Shown one piece after another: positions 1-11,300 of a stretch of DNA of 64,000 nt. The position numbers and the translations under genes were made by a program. Location: positions 21,312,122 to 21,376,121 of the forward strand of contig OX328101.1 in assembly GCA_946811185.2 (NCBI GenBank), given 5' to 3'. The stretch's first letter is position 1; each line of letters starts with the position of its first letter. The notes under the pieces are model-generated. The model was not told the DNA's origin, ran no database searches, and saw only the letters and a program-made list of their open reading frames with translations. Source of the stretch: Hippopus hippopus (lineage: Eukaryota > Mollusca > Bivalvia > Cardiida > Cardiidae).

Positions 1-70
1 AATAGGGGAAAAGAGAAAATGCTGGTGACCAACGATGTTTTCAAAAGACTTCTTCCCCAGAGTCGTTATT
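1..70. mobile_element. M2 MITE-like fragment, cut by the window edge
   Basis: Only one half of the M2 hairpin is present (GAGAAAATGCTGGTGACCAA followed by ATGTTTTCAAAAG and CTTCTTCCCCAG). It matches the right half of complete M2 copies such as 17100-17327. Non-coding. Confidence 0.6.
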
Positions 71-114
71 TAAAGACACAGGGCTGGTTTGTAAAACAAA
101 AGATGATCCCTACC

Positions 115-245
115 TTTGCTCTGCTAGCCTGGGTCCAGGCGGTAATAACCTTTTAATCACTCCTATCGCGGTCTCCTTTCACGGATATTAAAGTAAAAAA
201 CATGATTGGGCTGGACCCAGGCTATAGGTCTGCTGGTAGAAAAGG
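115..245. repeat. Small inverted-repeat element
   Basis: Imperfect inverted arms built around GCCTGGGTCCAG (left, about 129-145) and CTGGACCCAGGC (right, about 211-224) flank an AT-rich middle. The arms extend outward imperfectly (CTTTGCTCTGCTAG against CTGCTGGTAGAAAAG). No coding content. It resembles a short MITE, but no second copy was seen in the window. From 250 to 610 nothing recognisable was seen. Confidence 0.5.
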
Positions 246-616
246 CAATTGCTGCTTTGTGTTTCTCCAGCTTTGACGCTACTGAGTTACCAGACTGTTA
301 AGTATGTATTCGCATAACAAATTAGAAAAAATAAAACAGGTCACCTAAATTCTTTCGTCACTAATGACGGAATATCGTGCAAAGGTTACAAGGAAATGAC
401 TGTTTTTCCGTCCCCTTCCATTGCGTTTTTGTGCAATAGAAAGTAGTTAGGAAATAATCACAGACAGAGACACTGGAATCATTATCAAACGTTAATGAGA
501 CCCCGAAATTACAGGTAAATAAACTTAACAAAATTGACCGAATTCTGTCTTTTTTTCATCGCGAAAAGACGAAATCCTGCGAATTAACTTCATGTATTCC
601 TTGATATAAAACTCTA

Positions 617-833
617 TAAACCCTTAGGCGGCTAGGCGCGACCCAAAGACCTTTTGCGGACATGACAGTGAAGATCAAGATCAGACTGCACAGAACGTGC
701 AGTCTGATCTTGAATCTACACTGTCTTATCAGGAGATATTGTTCCTCCAAAAATAAATTCGAAATAGCAAGATTATGGGTTTTATTATCGGCTTGAAAGT
801 TTCATTTCACTTATTTAGCAGATAGAGGGTTAA
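617..833 (+). mobile_element. M1 MITE-like element
   Basis: About 215 bp with ends CCCTTAGGCGGCTAGGCGCG and GAGGGTTAA. The central perfect palindrome is built on GATCAGACTGCAC and GTGCAGTCTGATC. The right half carries the stretch shared by all M1 copies (GGAGATATT, GAAATAGCAA, TTTTATTATCGGCTTGAAAG). Copies elsewhere in the window show the family is dispersed, non-autonomous and foldback-like. Confidence 0.8.
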
Positions 834-919
834 ACTGAGCGTGTTTTGAGATAACCAATTGCAATTCTGTGAATAGGTTAGGTATAGCTTCACCAGCTAT
901 CTTTTACAACATCAGCTGG

Positions 920-1235
920 GAAAAAAATACCTTTTAGCAGTCGAGCCCGGTAGCCTACGGAGCCTGACACCATGGAGTCGCTGATTAGAATGCCCAGTTC
1001 GACCAATGTCTCTCCAAAGATTGATGTGGTAGTCGTTGCGAAAGGATTCGTTCCTTTCTCATAGGTGAGCAGTGTTTCGACGATGGTTATGTGGGAAAGC
1101 AGCCAGTGGCTTGGGAAGAATATTGTCCGGAGTACTGGTGAAAGAAAATCCATGAAAGCATGGATAGGATCACTGGCCGCCGCTATATAAATTAAATAAT
1201 GTCAAAATGGCGTTAAATGCCATACAAACGAACGG
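920..1235 (+). mobile_element. tRNA-derived SINE, diverged copy
   Basis: The body (TGTTTCGACGATGGTTATGT, GGGAAAGCAGCCAGTGGCTT, GCATGGATAGGATCACTGGC) and the 3' part (GGCGTTAAATGCCATACAAA) match the better preserved SINE at 57181-57503 in the same order. The tRNA-like head is too decayed to show clean A and B boxes. Confidence 0.75.
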
Positions 1236-1545
1236 TTCAGCACGGAAGTCTGACCAGATTTTGTTATTATTGCTGATAAGTGTCATAAGCTTAAGAAGTT
1301 AGGGATTTGAGGATGAAAGTCAGTACTTTCGGTACTATCATGCACCGGATTGGTAACAAGTAGGCGTTTATCAGTTTTCGACGTATCTTGATAGTGCTTT
1401 GTAAAAGAGCCATGGTCCGTGAAAAGATAGTTTTATACATCTGCAAAAAGTATCTACTCATGTCATTCTGCCCTGTCCGCGCAAGAGAAATAATTGTCTT
1501 CTTCGCCAAAATGTTTTTTCCACGGGTAAACGTTAAGTTTATATA

Positions 1546-2935
1546 GAGAATACGTACATAGTGTTGTCGTACATTAAAAATGTCTAACGAGGTTGGGAAA
1601 ATTCATAATTGTCGAGCCTTGGCGAGACAATTATCATTTTTCACAAGATCGCATTGGATTATTATATTTGTGAAAACATGATGAGGAGGGATTCAAATGA
1701 CGTCACATGTTTGAATTACGTAGGCAAATCATCGGACAGTAGAGCGCGTGCTATGACATTTATATACATTTCATCCATACATGGTAAATGGGGTTGGAAT
1801 CACTGGAAGATGCTGTTCCATAAATTTCCGTGGTACATCAGAAATAAAAATAAATATGGCATAAGTGTTATTGCATTGATATGCCGTAAGTTCTAAGATA
1901 AATGGAGAATACGTACATTGTGTTGTTGTATATCAAAAATATCTAACGTGGTTGGGAGAATTGATAATTGTCGAGCCTTGGCGAGACAATTATCAATTCT
2001 CACAACCGAGTAGCAAACACGATGAACAGGGATTCAAATGACGTCACATGCAGGAACTACGTAGGCAAATCAGCGTGCTATGACATCATTCTTTTATTTG
2101 CGGGCTTTATATAGTATTTGTTACCATATTTGGAATAAATTTCATCCATACATGGTAAATGGGGACGGAGTTACTGGAAGATGCTGTTCCATAAATATCC
2201 GTGGTATATAAAAAATCTATGAATATCCTTGGCATATCAAAAATAAATATCGCACAAGTGTTATTGCATTGATATGCTCTTAGTTTAAAGATAAATGGAG
2301 AATACGTACATGGTATTGTTGTATATAAAAAATATCTAACGAGGTTGGGACAATTGATAATTGTCGAGTCTTGGCGAGACAATTATCAAATCTCACAACC
2401 GAGTTAGATATTTTTGATATACGACAACACTATGTACGTATTCTATTTATCTTTTAACGTCTCATTTGTTGGTGTTTAATTAATTGTTAACATGTGGCTG
2501 AAAAATACAAGCTGAAAATGTATTTCTATCTGAACTCCCATTTTAAAATTACCCTCATATAGTACTTTATGGTAGTAATTAAACGTCCGAAAATTGCGAT
2601 TGAAATAACGATGGATTATCCTATTTCAGAAAACACGACAAACAGGAATTCAAATGACATCACAGGCAGGAATTAAACAGAGCGTCGGAAATTAGACCGC
2701 GCGCTGTGACATCATTCTTTTTTTGCGGGCTTTTTGTCTAGTATTCGTTTCCACATTTTGGATACTTTTCATCCATATCCATATATGGTACATGGGCGCG
2801 GAGACACTGGAAGATACTGTTCTATAAATATACGTGGTATATCAAAAATCTATAAACTTATATCCTTGGTATATCAAAAATATCGCATAAGTGTTAATGC
2901 ATAGATATGCAGTTAGTTAACGATAATTCTAACAT
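1546..2935. repeat. Tandem array of palindrome-bearing units
   Basis: GAGAATACGTACAT recurs at about 1546, 1904 and 2298, giving units of about 358 and 394 bp. The same motif appears inverted at about 2432, so the third unit folds on itself. Units carry the palindrome AATTGTCGAGCC/GGCGAGACAATT (near 1610, 1965 and 2350). After it come ATTCAAATGACGTCACATG, a CATCCATACATGGTAAATGG segment and a GTGTTATTGCATTGATATG segment. A further diverged body without the palindrome spans about 2625-2935. Open frames inside are short and not conserved between units, so this is non-coding. Confidence 0.75.
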
Positions 2936-2992
2936 GACACGTGAATTCGGCTCTATAAACACAGTGCAACGAAAGCGTGGTAAAATCTACGT

Positions 2993-3040
2993 CATTCTAT
3001 ATAGAGTGACGTCATTCTATATAGAGACGTCATTCTGTAT
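2993..3040. repeat. Short tandem repeat, ACGTCATTCTATATAGAG
   Basis: Three slightly varying copies of an 18-20 bp unit, followed by a short GTAA microsatellite. They lie between the palindromic array and the foldback at 3145. Confidence 0.75.
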
Positions 3041-3144
3041 AAAGTAAGTAAGTAAGTTATTCAATGGAATATAATCCACATCCGCGTTTTTACTCTAAGT
3101 ATGAACTTGTTTTCCTTTCATTAAGAGTTGGTCATACTAGAATT

Positions 3145-3316
3145 GAAATAATCTTCTTTCTATCGTGGTTTATCGTTCAATAAACCACGTTGTGAGTTAT
3201 GAGGCGCAATGAATAAACCACTCGGGATATCGCCCTCGTGGATTATTTATTGTGCCTCATAACTCACAACTGTGGTTTATTGAACGATAAACCAGAGATA
3301 GAAAGAAGATTATTTC
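3145..3316. repeat. Long foldback (about 78-bp arms)
   Basis: The left arm begins GAAATAATCTTCTTTCTATC and the right arm ends with its complement (GATAGAAAGAAGATTATTTC), with only a few mismatches over about 78 bp and a loop of about 15 bp. Each arm contains a smaller internal palindrome (GGTTTATCGTTCAATAAACC). It could be a MITE or a snap-back element. No protein is encoded. Confidence 0.85.
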
Positions 3317-4150
3317 TTAAATGACGTTATCGATATCATTGATGACGTCATTTTTGCAGCTATATATCCAGGAAAAGAACGCTTCTTATACATGTAGTTC
3401 CTTATTTTTCATCATCGTTAAAATAAGAGGCCGATATGTGCAATATTTCGAGCGAAATAATCAACCTTGTCGGATATGGATTATAAATGAGAAACATGAT
3501 AAATAGAATAGTTTTTTGGAGTCTTGGATTATGAAAGTTTATCGGGCCTTCGGCTCACCAGATAAAATTCCAAGGCCTTGTCCGATTAACTTTTACCGTC
3601 GAATATATAACCACATATTTTATACTGTGGACCTCGTGACAACAAAATCTCAGTCCCAGAAAACACTGTTGCAAAAGGAAAAACTGCCTTTTTTTTCTTC
3701 AGCATTTTCTCCATTCGTAATATTTTTTCACCAATGCCTCTTTGTTAGGGACGTTCTTAAAACACGCGATTATTTGCGAAAGGATTGTATCAATAATAAA
3801 GTTCTAGTCTATAATTGAAAAATGATATCTAATCAGTATAGAGTTCATTCCCGTCAGAATTAGAAATATTGTCTATAACAATTCGCTGATTGGATAATCA
3901 TATTTATACACCCCAAACAATGAGTAAAAACATTAATTTAAATAGAGGTTTATTCGAACTCTATATTAAACCAGATATCTTTGGGAGAGATCGATAAGCA
4001 ATTACATCGAAAAACGTAATTACCAGTAACAAAATGGTTTGTTGTTCGTAGATTAAAAGGTTTTTTTCGTAATGTCGTTTCGACCTGATGGATAGCATAA
4101 TTTACTGTCTGCCTCCCCATTTCTTTCTGCTCTCTCACGCTAGTTCACTA

Positions 4151-4359
4151 TTAACCCTTCGGCTGCTGAGCGCCAATCAAAGACTTGCGGAAAGTATAGA
4201 TCAATATCAGACTGCACAGAATGTGCAGTCTGATATTGGATCTACGCTGCCCGATGAGGAGATATATTCCCCGCGAAAAACGTTTAGAATAGCAACTATT
4301 TTGGGATTTTTACTATCAGGGTGAAAGTTTCATCTGTTTATTTGGAAGGTTAAGGGTAA
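4151..4359 (+). mobile_element. M1 MITE-like element
   Basis: Starts TTAACCCTTCGGCTGCTGAG and ends GGTTAAGGGTAA, with the central CAGACTGCACAGAATGTGCA palindrome. It aligns end to end with the copies at 617 and 32871. A shorter M1 remnant lies at about 6070-6125. Confidence 0.85.
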
Positions 4360-4639
4360 AGTATCCCAGAATAAAACACGATGTTCACTTGATTTCCATA
4401 TGAATCATGATTGTCTTCACTTTTAAACTGCTGATGAAACAACTCACTGTTGAAAACTGTTTCTTTTCCGTTACAAAAAGAAAAAAGGGCCAAGGTCACC
4501 CTGTTTCATACGTTTTTATGTAGCAGTTCCCTTTGACAAGACACGCCAGAACCTTAGCCTAGTACTAGTGAAACCCAGTACATACATGAATAAGAGAGCT
4601 GTCATCATGATATGACTGATTTTTCCCAACAAGTGAATG

Positions 4640-4832
4640 AACAGGGCCTGTATTCACCAAGGATTCTCTAGAAAGTTTTCACTTTTATTCTCCAAGTGAA
4701 AGAAACGTAAATTCTGATTGGCTAAACAATTAGCTAATCAGAAGTTGTTACTTTCAAATTTGGAAATCTTGATTAACAAAACTAAGAATTTTCTTAAGAA
4801 TGTTCTTAAGAATGGTCGGTGAATACGGACCC
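4640..4832 (+). mobile_element. M3 MITE-like element, diverged
   Basis: Ends CTGTATTCACCAAGGATTCT and AATGGTCGGTGAATACGGAC form inverted repeats. The middle is the palindrome TGATTGGCTAAACAATTAGC followed by TAATCAGAAGTTGTTACTTT. Same family as 5625, 16405 and 48273. Confidence 0.8.
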
Positions 4833-5624
4833 AGGGATGACCCAAACTTCAACAAATTGTCTGTGCAGTATAATGTTGTCCATTGTATGCTTTAGGTTAC
4901 TAAACAACATTCTGATCCACACGTATTCCTTATTATGCCACAGCTGGTTACCATTTGTCGTAGAAATGTTTCATCTGTAACCCTTACTGAAAAGGCAATT
5001 ATAAGAATGGAACAACAAAAAACGTATGATAAATCAGAAAGCGGATATAAATTCGAATGAAAAAATGAATATCACTTGTTGATGGTAAAGGAACATTATT
5101 GGAAAGAATATGACCTTGTTACAGGCATGGACACCATTGCCCGTTTTACCCACATATTCCCAAAGACGTAAAGACTCACGTTTGTATAGTAATTGGCTAA
5201 ATGATAATAGTAGGGAGACAGTGATATTTCTATATTATTTATTTGATCACCTGCGAAATACACTAACATAAACACGTCAACCATATGAAATGTATGTTGC
5301 AATATGGAGGTATTTATATCATTACAATAAAAAATGCTTAACTACTGAATTAAGCGAGGCAACAGTTTGCAAACCACTACTGCTTAAGTGACAAAGAAAA
5401 GTATAAGAATAAAACTTTCTGGAATGGTATTTCCTTAAAATGATGATTCGTATCTTCTGAAGTATTTTCAGATTATGGACAAGATTTCTGGAAAGGTTTT
5501 TTGGAAGGTTATATTGTAAAAAAAAAAAGAAATAGATACGGTGACGTCATATATGAGCTCATAGTATTAGACAGAGATTCCCGATTACAATTTGAACTCG
5601 TATCACGCTATTCAAGCCTAAAAA

Positions 5625-5820
5625 TACACCTGGACCCTTATTTACCAACCATTCTCAAAAACATACTTGATCTTATTATGGATTTTGAAAGTAACACAAC
5701 TTCTGATTGGCTAAACCATTTGGTTTAGCCAATCAGAAGTTCTGTTACTTTCAGATTGAAAAAAATCTTAAAGAATAAGACTAAGAATGTTCTCAAGAAT
5801 GGTTGGTGAGTGCGGACCCT
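5625..5820 (+). mobile_element. M3 MITE-like element
   Basis: Nearly perfect inverted repeat around GGCTAAACCATTTGGTTTAG, flanked by GAAAGTAACACAACTTCTGA and its complement. The right end reads AAGAATGGTTGGTGAGTGCG. An open frame of 75 codons over its left half is a by-product of the hairpin. Confidence 0.8.
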
Positions 5821-6627
5821 GTTTACTGAATGAAACCGTTCCGTTCGTTTAACCTTTCAATGAAAAATATATGAAGAAGTATTTATTGGTGTACATGTAT
5901 TTAGATTACAAAAAATACCAGTATGTCGATCTTAAGGATCGATCCAAAGAGTTATAGCAAACTCATTTTTTGTTTGCGATGCATTTTACTAATTTCGGCA
6001 GGATTTTTATTACAACACTTCATATGAGTGTTTTTAAGATTTAGTAACCCCTCCAGTGCCACAAGCCAAAACAGGGGCTAATGCCGACGGAAAAGATCAA
6101 AATCAGACTTCACAAGACGTATAAACCCATCCAAAGTAGGATCCTCAGACATTGCAACATAATTTACACACAATACATAATTAATTTTAACGATTCAACA
6201 TGGACAAAGCACAAGATGACCACACCATACGACGAATGTACATGTTTATAATATTTTTTATTTGATTGAAATTTTTAGAGTCACGCCTTATGAGTAGCAA
6301 TTCATTCGCCGATAAACCGTACAATGAAGTCATTACTTTGCAAAAGACCATTTTCCTCTAAAGGTCTTGTCAGCGTTCATAGATAATTACTGAAGTAATT
6401 TGAAACAGGAACTTTTGATAGTAATTTCAGGTTCGTTTAAGTTCAATGTATTCAACTGACCAGGATAAAAATTAATGTTACCTCCCATCGGTTTATACAT
6501 GAGAAAAATGGTGGTCTTAGGCACAGTCATCATAGTAATATATTAACCAACTTTTCATCTGTTATTCCAGACTAAAACATGTTTATACTTGACTCTGTGC
6601 TTCAGGTGAAAATGTGTGCCGTAAATG

Positions 6628-7431
6628 TGGTGCTATCTCTTTTTTTGTGATGCATAGAAAAAAGGGCCAGGAATCTTTCGATATAGAGCCAAGGACAGGT
6701 AACAGACTGAAAATACAAACAGAACAAAGCATCGTGCTTTTACTCTTACCTCTACAGTGCTGTCTGAGCCTCGTGTGAAAAAAGCTGGTATCTGTTACAG
6801 CACAGAAATGACCATTCTATACGTGTCTGGTTTTCGATGGACAGAAATAGTAAAATTCTCTCTGTAAAGTTGAAAACTTGTATTCGACCATAATATTATT
6901 TGAATAATACTAAAGCATAAATCTACGGATTCAACCTCTTTTCTCGGTTTCGATCGAGTCTGTGTAACATCTTTGGTTCAACTCTACGGAGTGAAATTGA
7001 TTTAATTGGCGCACCGAACACCAGATACGAGTAAAGAGTGGTCATTTCCATGAAGAATCACTAGTTTCTTTCAAAGATTGTTGAGGCAAACTTTCTTTAC
7101 CGCGATTTTTCGCCTCTCACCTCTGTTGCATGTGAGAAAAGCAGTACGTGGCCTGGAAGGAAAGTTGTGTCAGTACTGATGTGAGAAAGCCAGGAAACTC
7201 GTGCGTAGGTGCGCTGACCGCCGTGATATCATTCACGATGTTAAAACGGCGTTAAACTACAAGACAAATCAAAATCAAATTGTTTCAAACGAGGCTTAGG
7301 CAGCGCTGTAGAGGTAAGAATATGAACAAGATTCGTTGTTTCATTCTATATTTGTAGTCTGTTTCCTAACCTTGGCTCGGTATCGGAAGTTTCATGGCCC
7401 TTCTTTAACGCATCTCAAAAAGTAGATGGTG
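6628..7431. mobile_element. Non-autonomous element with about 140-bp TIRs
   Basis: The left arm (6628-6776) and right arm (7286-7431) are inverted copies. Shared blocks include GGGCCA, GAGCCAAGG, AACAGACT and TCTTACCTCTACAG, with GAGCCTCG or AAGCCTCG at the inner ends. The middle of about 500 bp has no transposase and is partly occupied by a SINE piece (7085-7275). It lies just downstream of the first channel gene. The flank 5900-6627 contains nothing else recognisable apart from an M1 remnant. Confidence 0.7.
7085..7275 (+). mobile_element. SINE 3' portion
   Basis: GTAGGTGCGCTGACCGCCGT, GATGTTAAAACGGCGTTAAA and an ACAAATCAAAATCAAA tail match the 3' half of the SINE at 57181-57503. The head is not recognisable. 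Confidence 0.55.
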
Positions 7432-7490
7432 CCGCAGAACAGGCCATGAACATGAAAGTATGACGATATTTATAAGATGGGATCAGCATT

Positions 7491-7496
7491 TTATTT
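7491..7496 (-). promoter_or_regulatory. Candidate polyadenylation signal, first channel gene
   Basis: TTTATT on the plus strand reads AATAAA on the minus strand, about 80 nt past the channel stop codon. Position and sequence fit; not tested. Confidence 0.5.
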
Positions 7497-7577
7497 CGAT
7501 ACTAACGAAACGACTATGTTAAAGTCATTGCATTCTTGTAGAAACGTCATTTGTATGCCTTTATAAATGACAGCTGC

Positions 7578-8395
7578 TCAATAAAGACATTTACCACTCT
7601 TCAGGCTAATGTCTATCCCAAAAACAAGGTAAAAAATAATCAATGAAAAGGATGCCACGATGAAGCACACCTTATCAAGTAGACGGCTGATCTCCATCCA
7701 CGTAATAATGGGTTCTGAGATATCTGAAATATTATCTTTAGTTTCTTCATTTTTTAGATCCGTTTTAATTTCTTTTGGTTCTTCGTGCTTTTCTTGCGAA
7801 ACTTCGATAACCCTCACGAATCTTTTGCAATAAAATACACCGAAAAGCCTTCTCAGGAAAAATGGTGGCTCTCCATCTTTATGATACATATGCAAATTTA
7901 TGATAGAAATGAGGCAAATCAGTGCGCTTTCTCCCAGTACGGAGTTAAGATAGAAAACAATGGACGCCATTCCCTTTGAGTGAGTAGGTAGGACGTCAGA
8001 CATCACCGTTAAATCTACGGTTAGAGATAATAACAGGGTTACTGAAAACGAGATTCTCTCGCCCGAATCAATTTTTACAACAAAAGCAAATAAGCTCAAA
8101 ATGCTCAAAGTAACAACCGGAAAGAATACCACAGAAATATGAAAGGCGGACATTCTTTCTACACAAAACCAGTACTGTATTTCAGAGTTGAAACGAGGTG
8201 CTGAGAGCACTGCAGTTTTTATAAGACGCCAAGATCCATGTCCCTCAAACAAGCTGAGATCAACACCCTGCTGATCTATATCGATGAGAACCTCATTCCT
8301 TGAGTACCCAGATACGATAAACGTCAGAGCACACGACTGTCTGTCCCATGGAAAAGAAACAACATTGATCTCACACGTGGCTTTGAATAGATGAC
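7578..8395 (-). CDS. Gene A coding exon 3 (Cys-loop to TM4)
   Basis: Acceptor TTTTGTTTCAG precedes the split Arg codon. The exon holds the Cys-loop, all four membrane helices and the stop (TAA at 7580-7578). A second possible acceptor about 75 bp upstream would add residues that do not fit the family, so it was not used. Asp at TM2 14' (VTLLLSLTVDLTVM) is unusual. Confidence 0.9.
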
Positions 8396-11300
8396 CTGAA
8401 ACAAAACGAAAATCACATCCTTTCTGTAAAACATTCGCATGGTCTGTCTTTAGGTATATCGAAAACTTCTCAGGCCAACCTACAGAGAACATGGGGTAAT
8501 TTACATTGAAAAATAATTAAACTAGCTTTTCTAAAACCCTAAAGATCCACAAGCGGCCAAAAGTAAACAGTGTGGTCGTTAAATTGGATTTAAATGCAAA
8601 TCACACCATTTAAAAGTCGTCGCATTACTGTTCAAACTCCATTTTTGTGAAATTTGAGATTTTTATAGCGTTCGAATTGTCTTGAAGTTTTATCTCCCCA
8701 AGAAATCAGTTTTGCATTATAGGCCCTGGTTAAGAAGTTTTCAGTATTAACTTGTTCTAACTCCACTAATGATTATACTACCCTCAGAAACTTTGGACCT
8801 AATTTTCTCGAAAACATCCAAATGGCAGTCAGAACACTATTATAATAATGCGACGAAATATGAAAATTATTGTGAAGATGCCAATATATTATTGTTCGGC
8901 CGGTCCAAGTATTAGTTGCTGGCAGAAAAATGACTTTTAATACAAGGTTAAAAAGTAATAACAATAGAGCGACCTAGCAACTTTTTACTTCGTTTTAAAG
9001 TTTATTTTTCTGCCAGGAACTAACATTTGAGCCGACCGACCAACAGTACACTCAGCAAAACTTCTAACCGGCTAATTTAAGCTGGAATTCCACGTAGACC
9101 TTTTCTAGCATCCGCATTTCAGAAAAATAGTTCATTTAGATTAGTTTTTTGGAGAATAATTGACCAGTCTAAAAGCACACTCCAGCCTAAATTTGAAATT
9201 AATTCTTTGACTTGTTCTTTCGAAAGAAACTTATTAAACATTCATTAATTTAACATGGACAATTGAAAATCATTTTTTTTTTTTTTTGAAAACTTCACGC
9301 TCCTTCTCTTGGTTTATACTTTTGTAAAAAAAAAAAAAAATCATGTTTTACCATATTGCTGGCAACATTTCAGTAATGTGTGCTTCTCTTTTTAGCCTCG
9401 TTTGGCTTGTATAGACATTAGGCATGCACAAACCATGTGGTTTCCCTTTTTATGAAAAAGAAATGCCTTTTGTAAAATCCAGAATCTTTTTCAATTTAAA
9501 AACCATGTATATCATCAGGATAATATGTTATAAGTTGTTTTTCTTTATATGTCTATTATTTGGTTTAATTTACTTTACTTTTACAGGAGAAACAAATGTA
9601 GCCGGTTAGAAGTTTTGCTGAGAGTTGATTGTCATCTGCACAATGATTTCCTTACTCTTAGTATCATTTGAATACAAATGCATTTCTACACCCGCTATGT
9701 TTACTTTTGGCCGCTACTATAAGATGAAAATTGCAAAAACCTCGTAATATAATCAGGCATGAAATTATGTTTACATGGGAAATTGTAGCCAGCATTTTAT
9801 CCTTTGCTCACAACGTTTTCCACCCTTTGAAAGAACTTTGGTCTGTTTGAGCCTCTAACGAATTCGTCGTCTGCAGATGGAAGTCTCGACTTTGTCGTTT
9901 TATACGAGTCATTATTGCTGCTTTAAATAGATGGTATGGCGATAACCTTGAAGGTTTCCCCCATTTTTTGTTTGTTTATTTTGTATAAAGTTGTTAAAAT
10001 ACATATCAGACTCAGATTCGTGCGCAGTCAACGTCGTACTTTTGCTTATCTGATGTATCCCTCAAAAGTAGACAAAGTCGCTAACATTTTTCGGTCTACA
10101 CGATGAATCAAGATATATACTACAACATTTTTAAAAATATGCAAATTTAACAAATGCAAAGTAAATTGTGAAACTGTACAAATGAGCGATTTGAAACAAC
10201 TGGGTTCTAGAATAAAATTTCTTTGGCATTGTGAATAAATTCTTTTTTCTTGCTATAAATTATATGAACTATCAGTCATATTTATAACTACAATTCAACG
10301 CGCGTGTTTATGCATTTTCACAACGAACTTTTTGTCCTGTATCTAAAACTTAAAACACTTTCAGTTATAACATTCAATTACATTAGATTTCGTAACCAAT
10401 TTCAGTAAATTGCAAAAACTGTTTTTAAGTACCCCATGTCTGAATGATAGCACGCAGTTGCCCTAATTTGACTAGTTTTACCAAATTTGAATATTCCATT
10501 CAGTTCTGCCATACGAAAATGATACAGAATACTTTCAATAATGACGTGTAACGTAAACGTGTTTCGCTTACTTAATAAGCTTTAGAAATATGTAGTTTTT
10601 ATGTACTCGGGAACTAATCGTCAATCCACGCATTGATCAGCTTGGAGTTCAAATCTTTAATGCTTAACAATACACACACACACATATATATATGCTGATT
10701 TTTAAATTGATCGAAAACCAGTACAAGTTAAATGAAACACAAGCGGAAAGGGAAAAAATCAGTTTTAATCAAATGCAACAAGCTTTTTTATCTCTTCGCC
10801 CTTGTCTTCATTATCTACTGTAAGAACAAATATATTTGTTTCGACGAAGATTAGATAAGAATTAGTTACAGATCAATTTAGTCATTTTAATTTTTACCAT
10901 ACAATCGCGATCTTAAACGATTCTAAAGAAGAAGGCTTTGAGAAATATTGTTAGATAAGAAAATGCTGGTAACCAGCATTTACTCCTTTTTCCAACAATA
11001 TTTTCAAACCTTTTCAAAGACTTCATTTGAGCTTCATTTAATTGTTTGCAAATCCCTTCGATTTGGATGTCTATTTTTTCTGGTCTGGTACAGGCTTAAA
11101 AGTGAAAAGTCTTTGAAGAATTTTTTTTACCATAAAGTCAGGAGCAAAAGAGACAAAAATCTGGTTACATACGTTTGGTCCAGGTGATCTTGCCACTGTG
11201 ATGAATACGTGTGTAGATACGATCATTGCTTAGTGTGTGGATGTCTAATAATGAGTTTGCCAGTGTTACTTCAGGTCTCCATATCATATCGTGATGCAAT

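Noticed and set aside
8396..8492. Upstream extension of gene A exon 3 using an earlier acceptor
   Set aside because: The extra residues do not match the family, and the later acceptor restores the phase and Cys-loop spacing seen in gene B.
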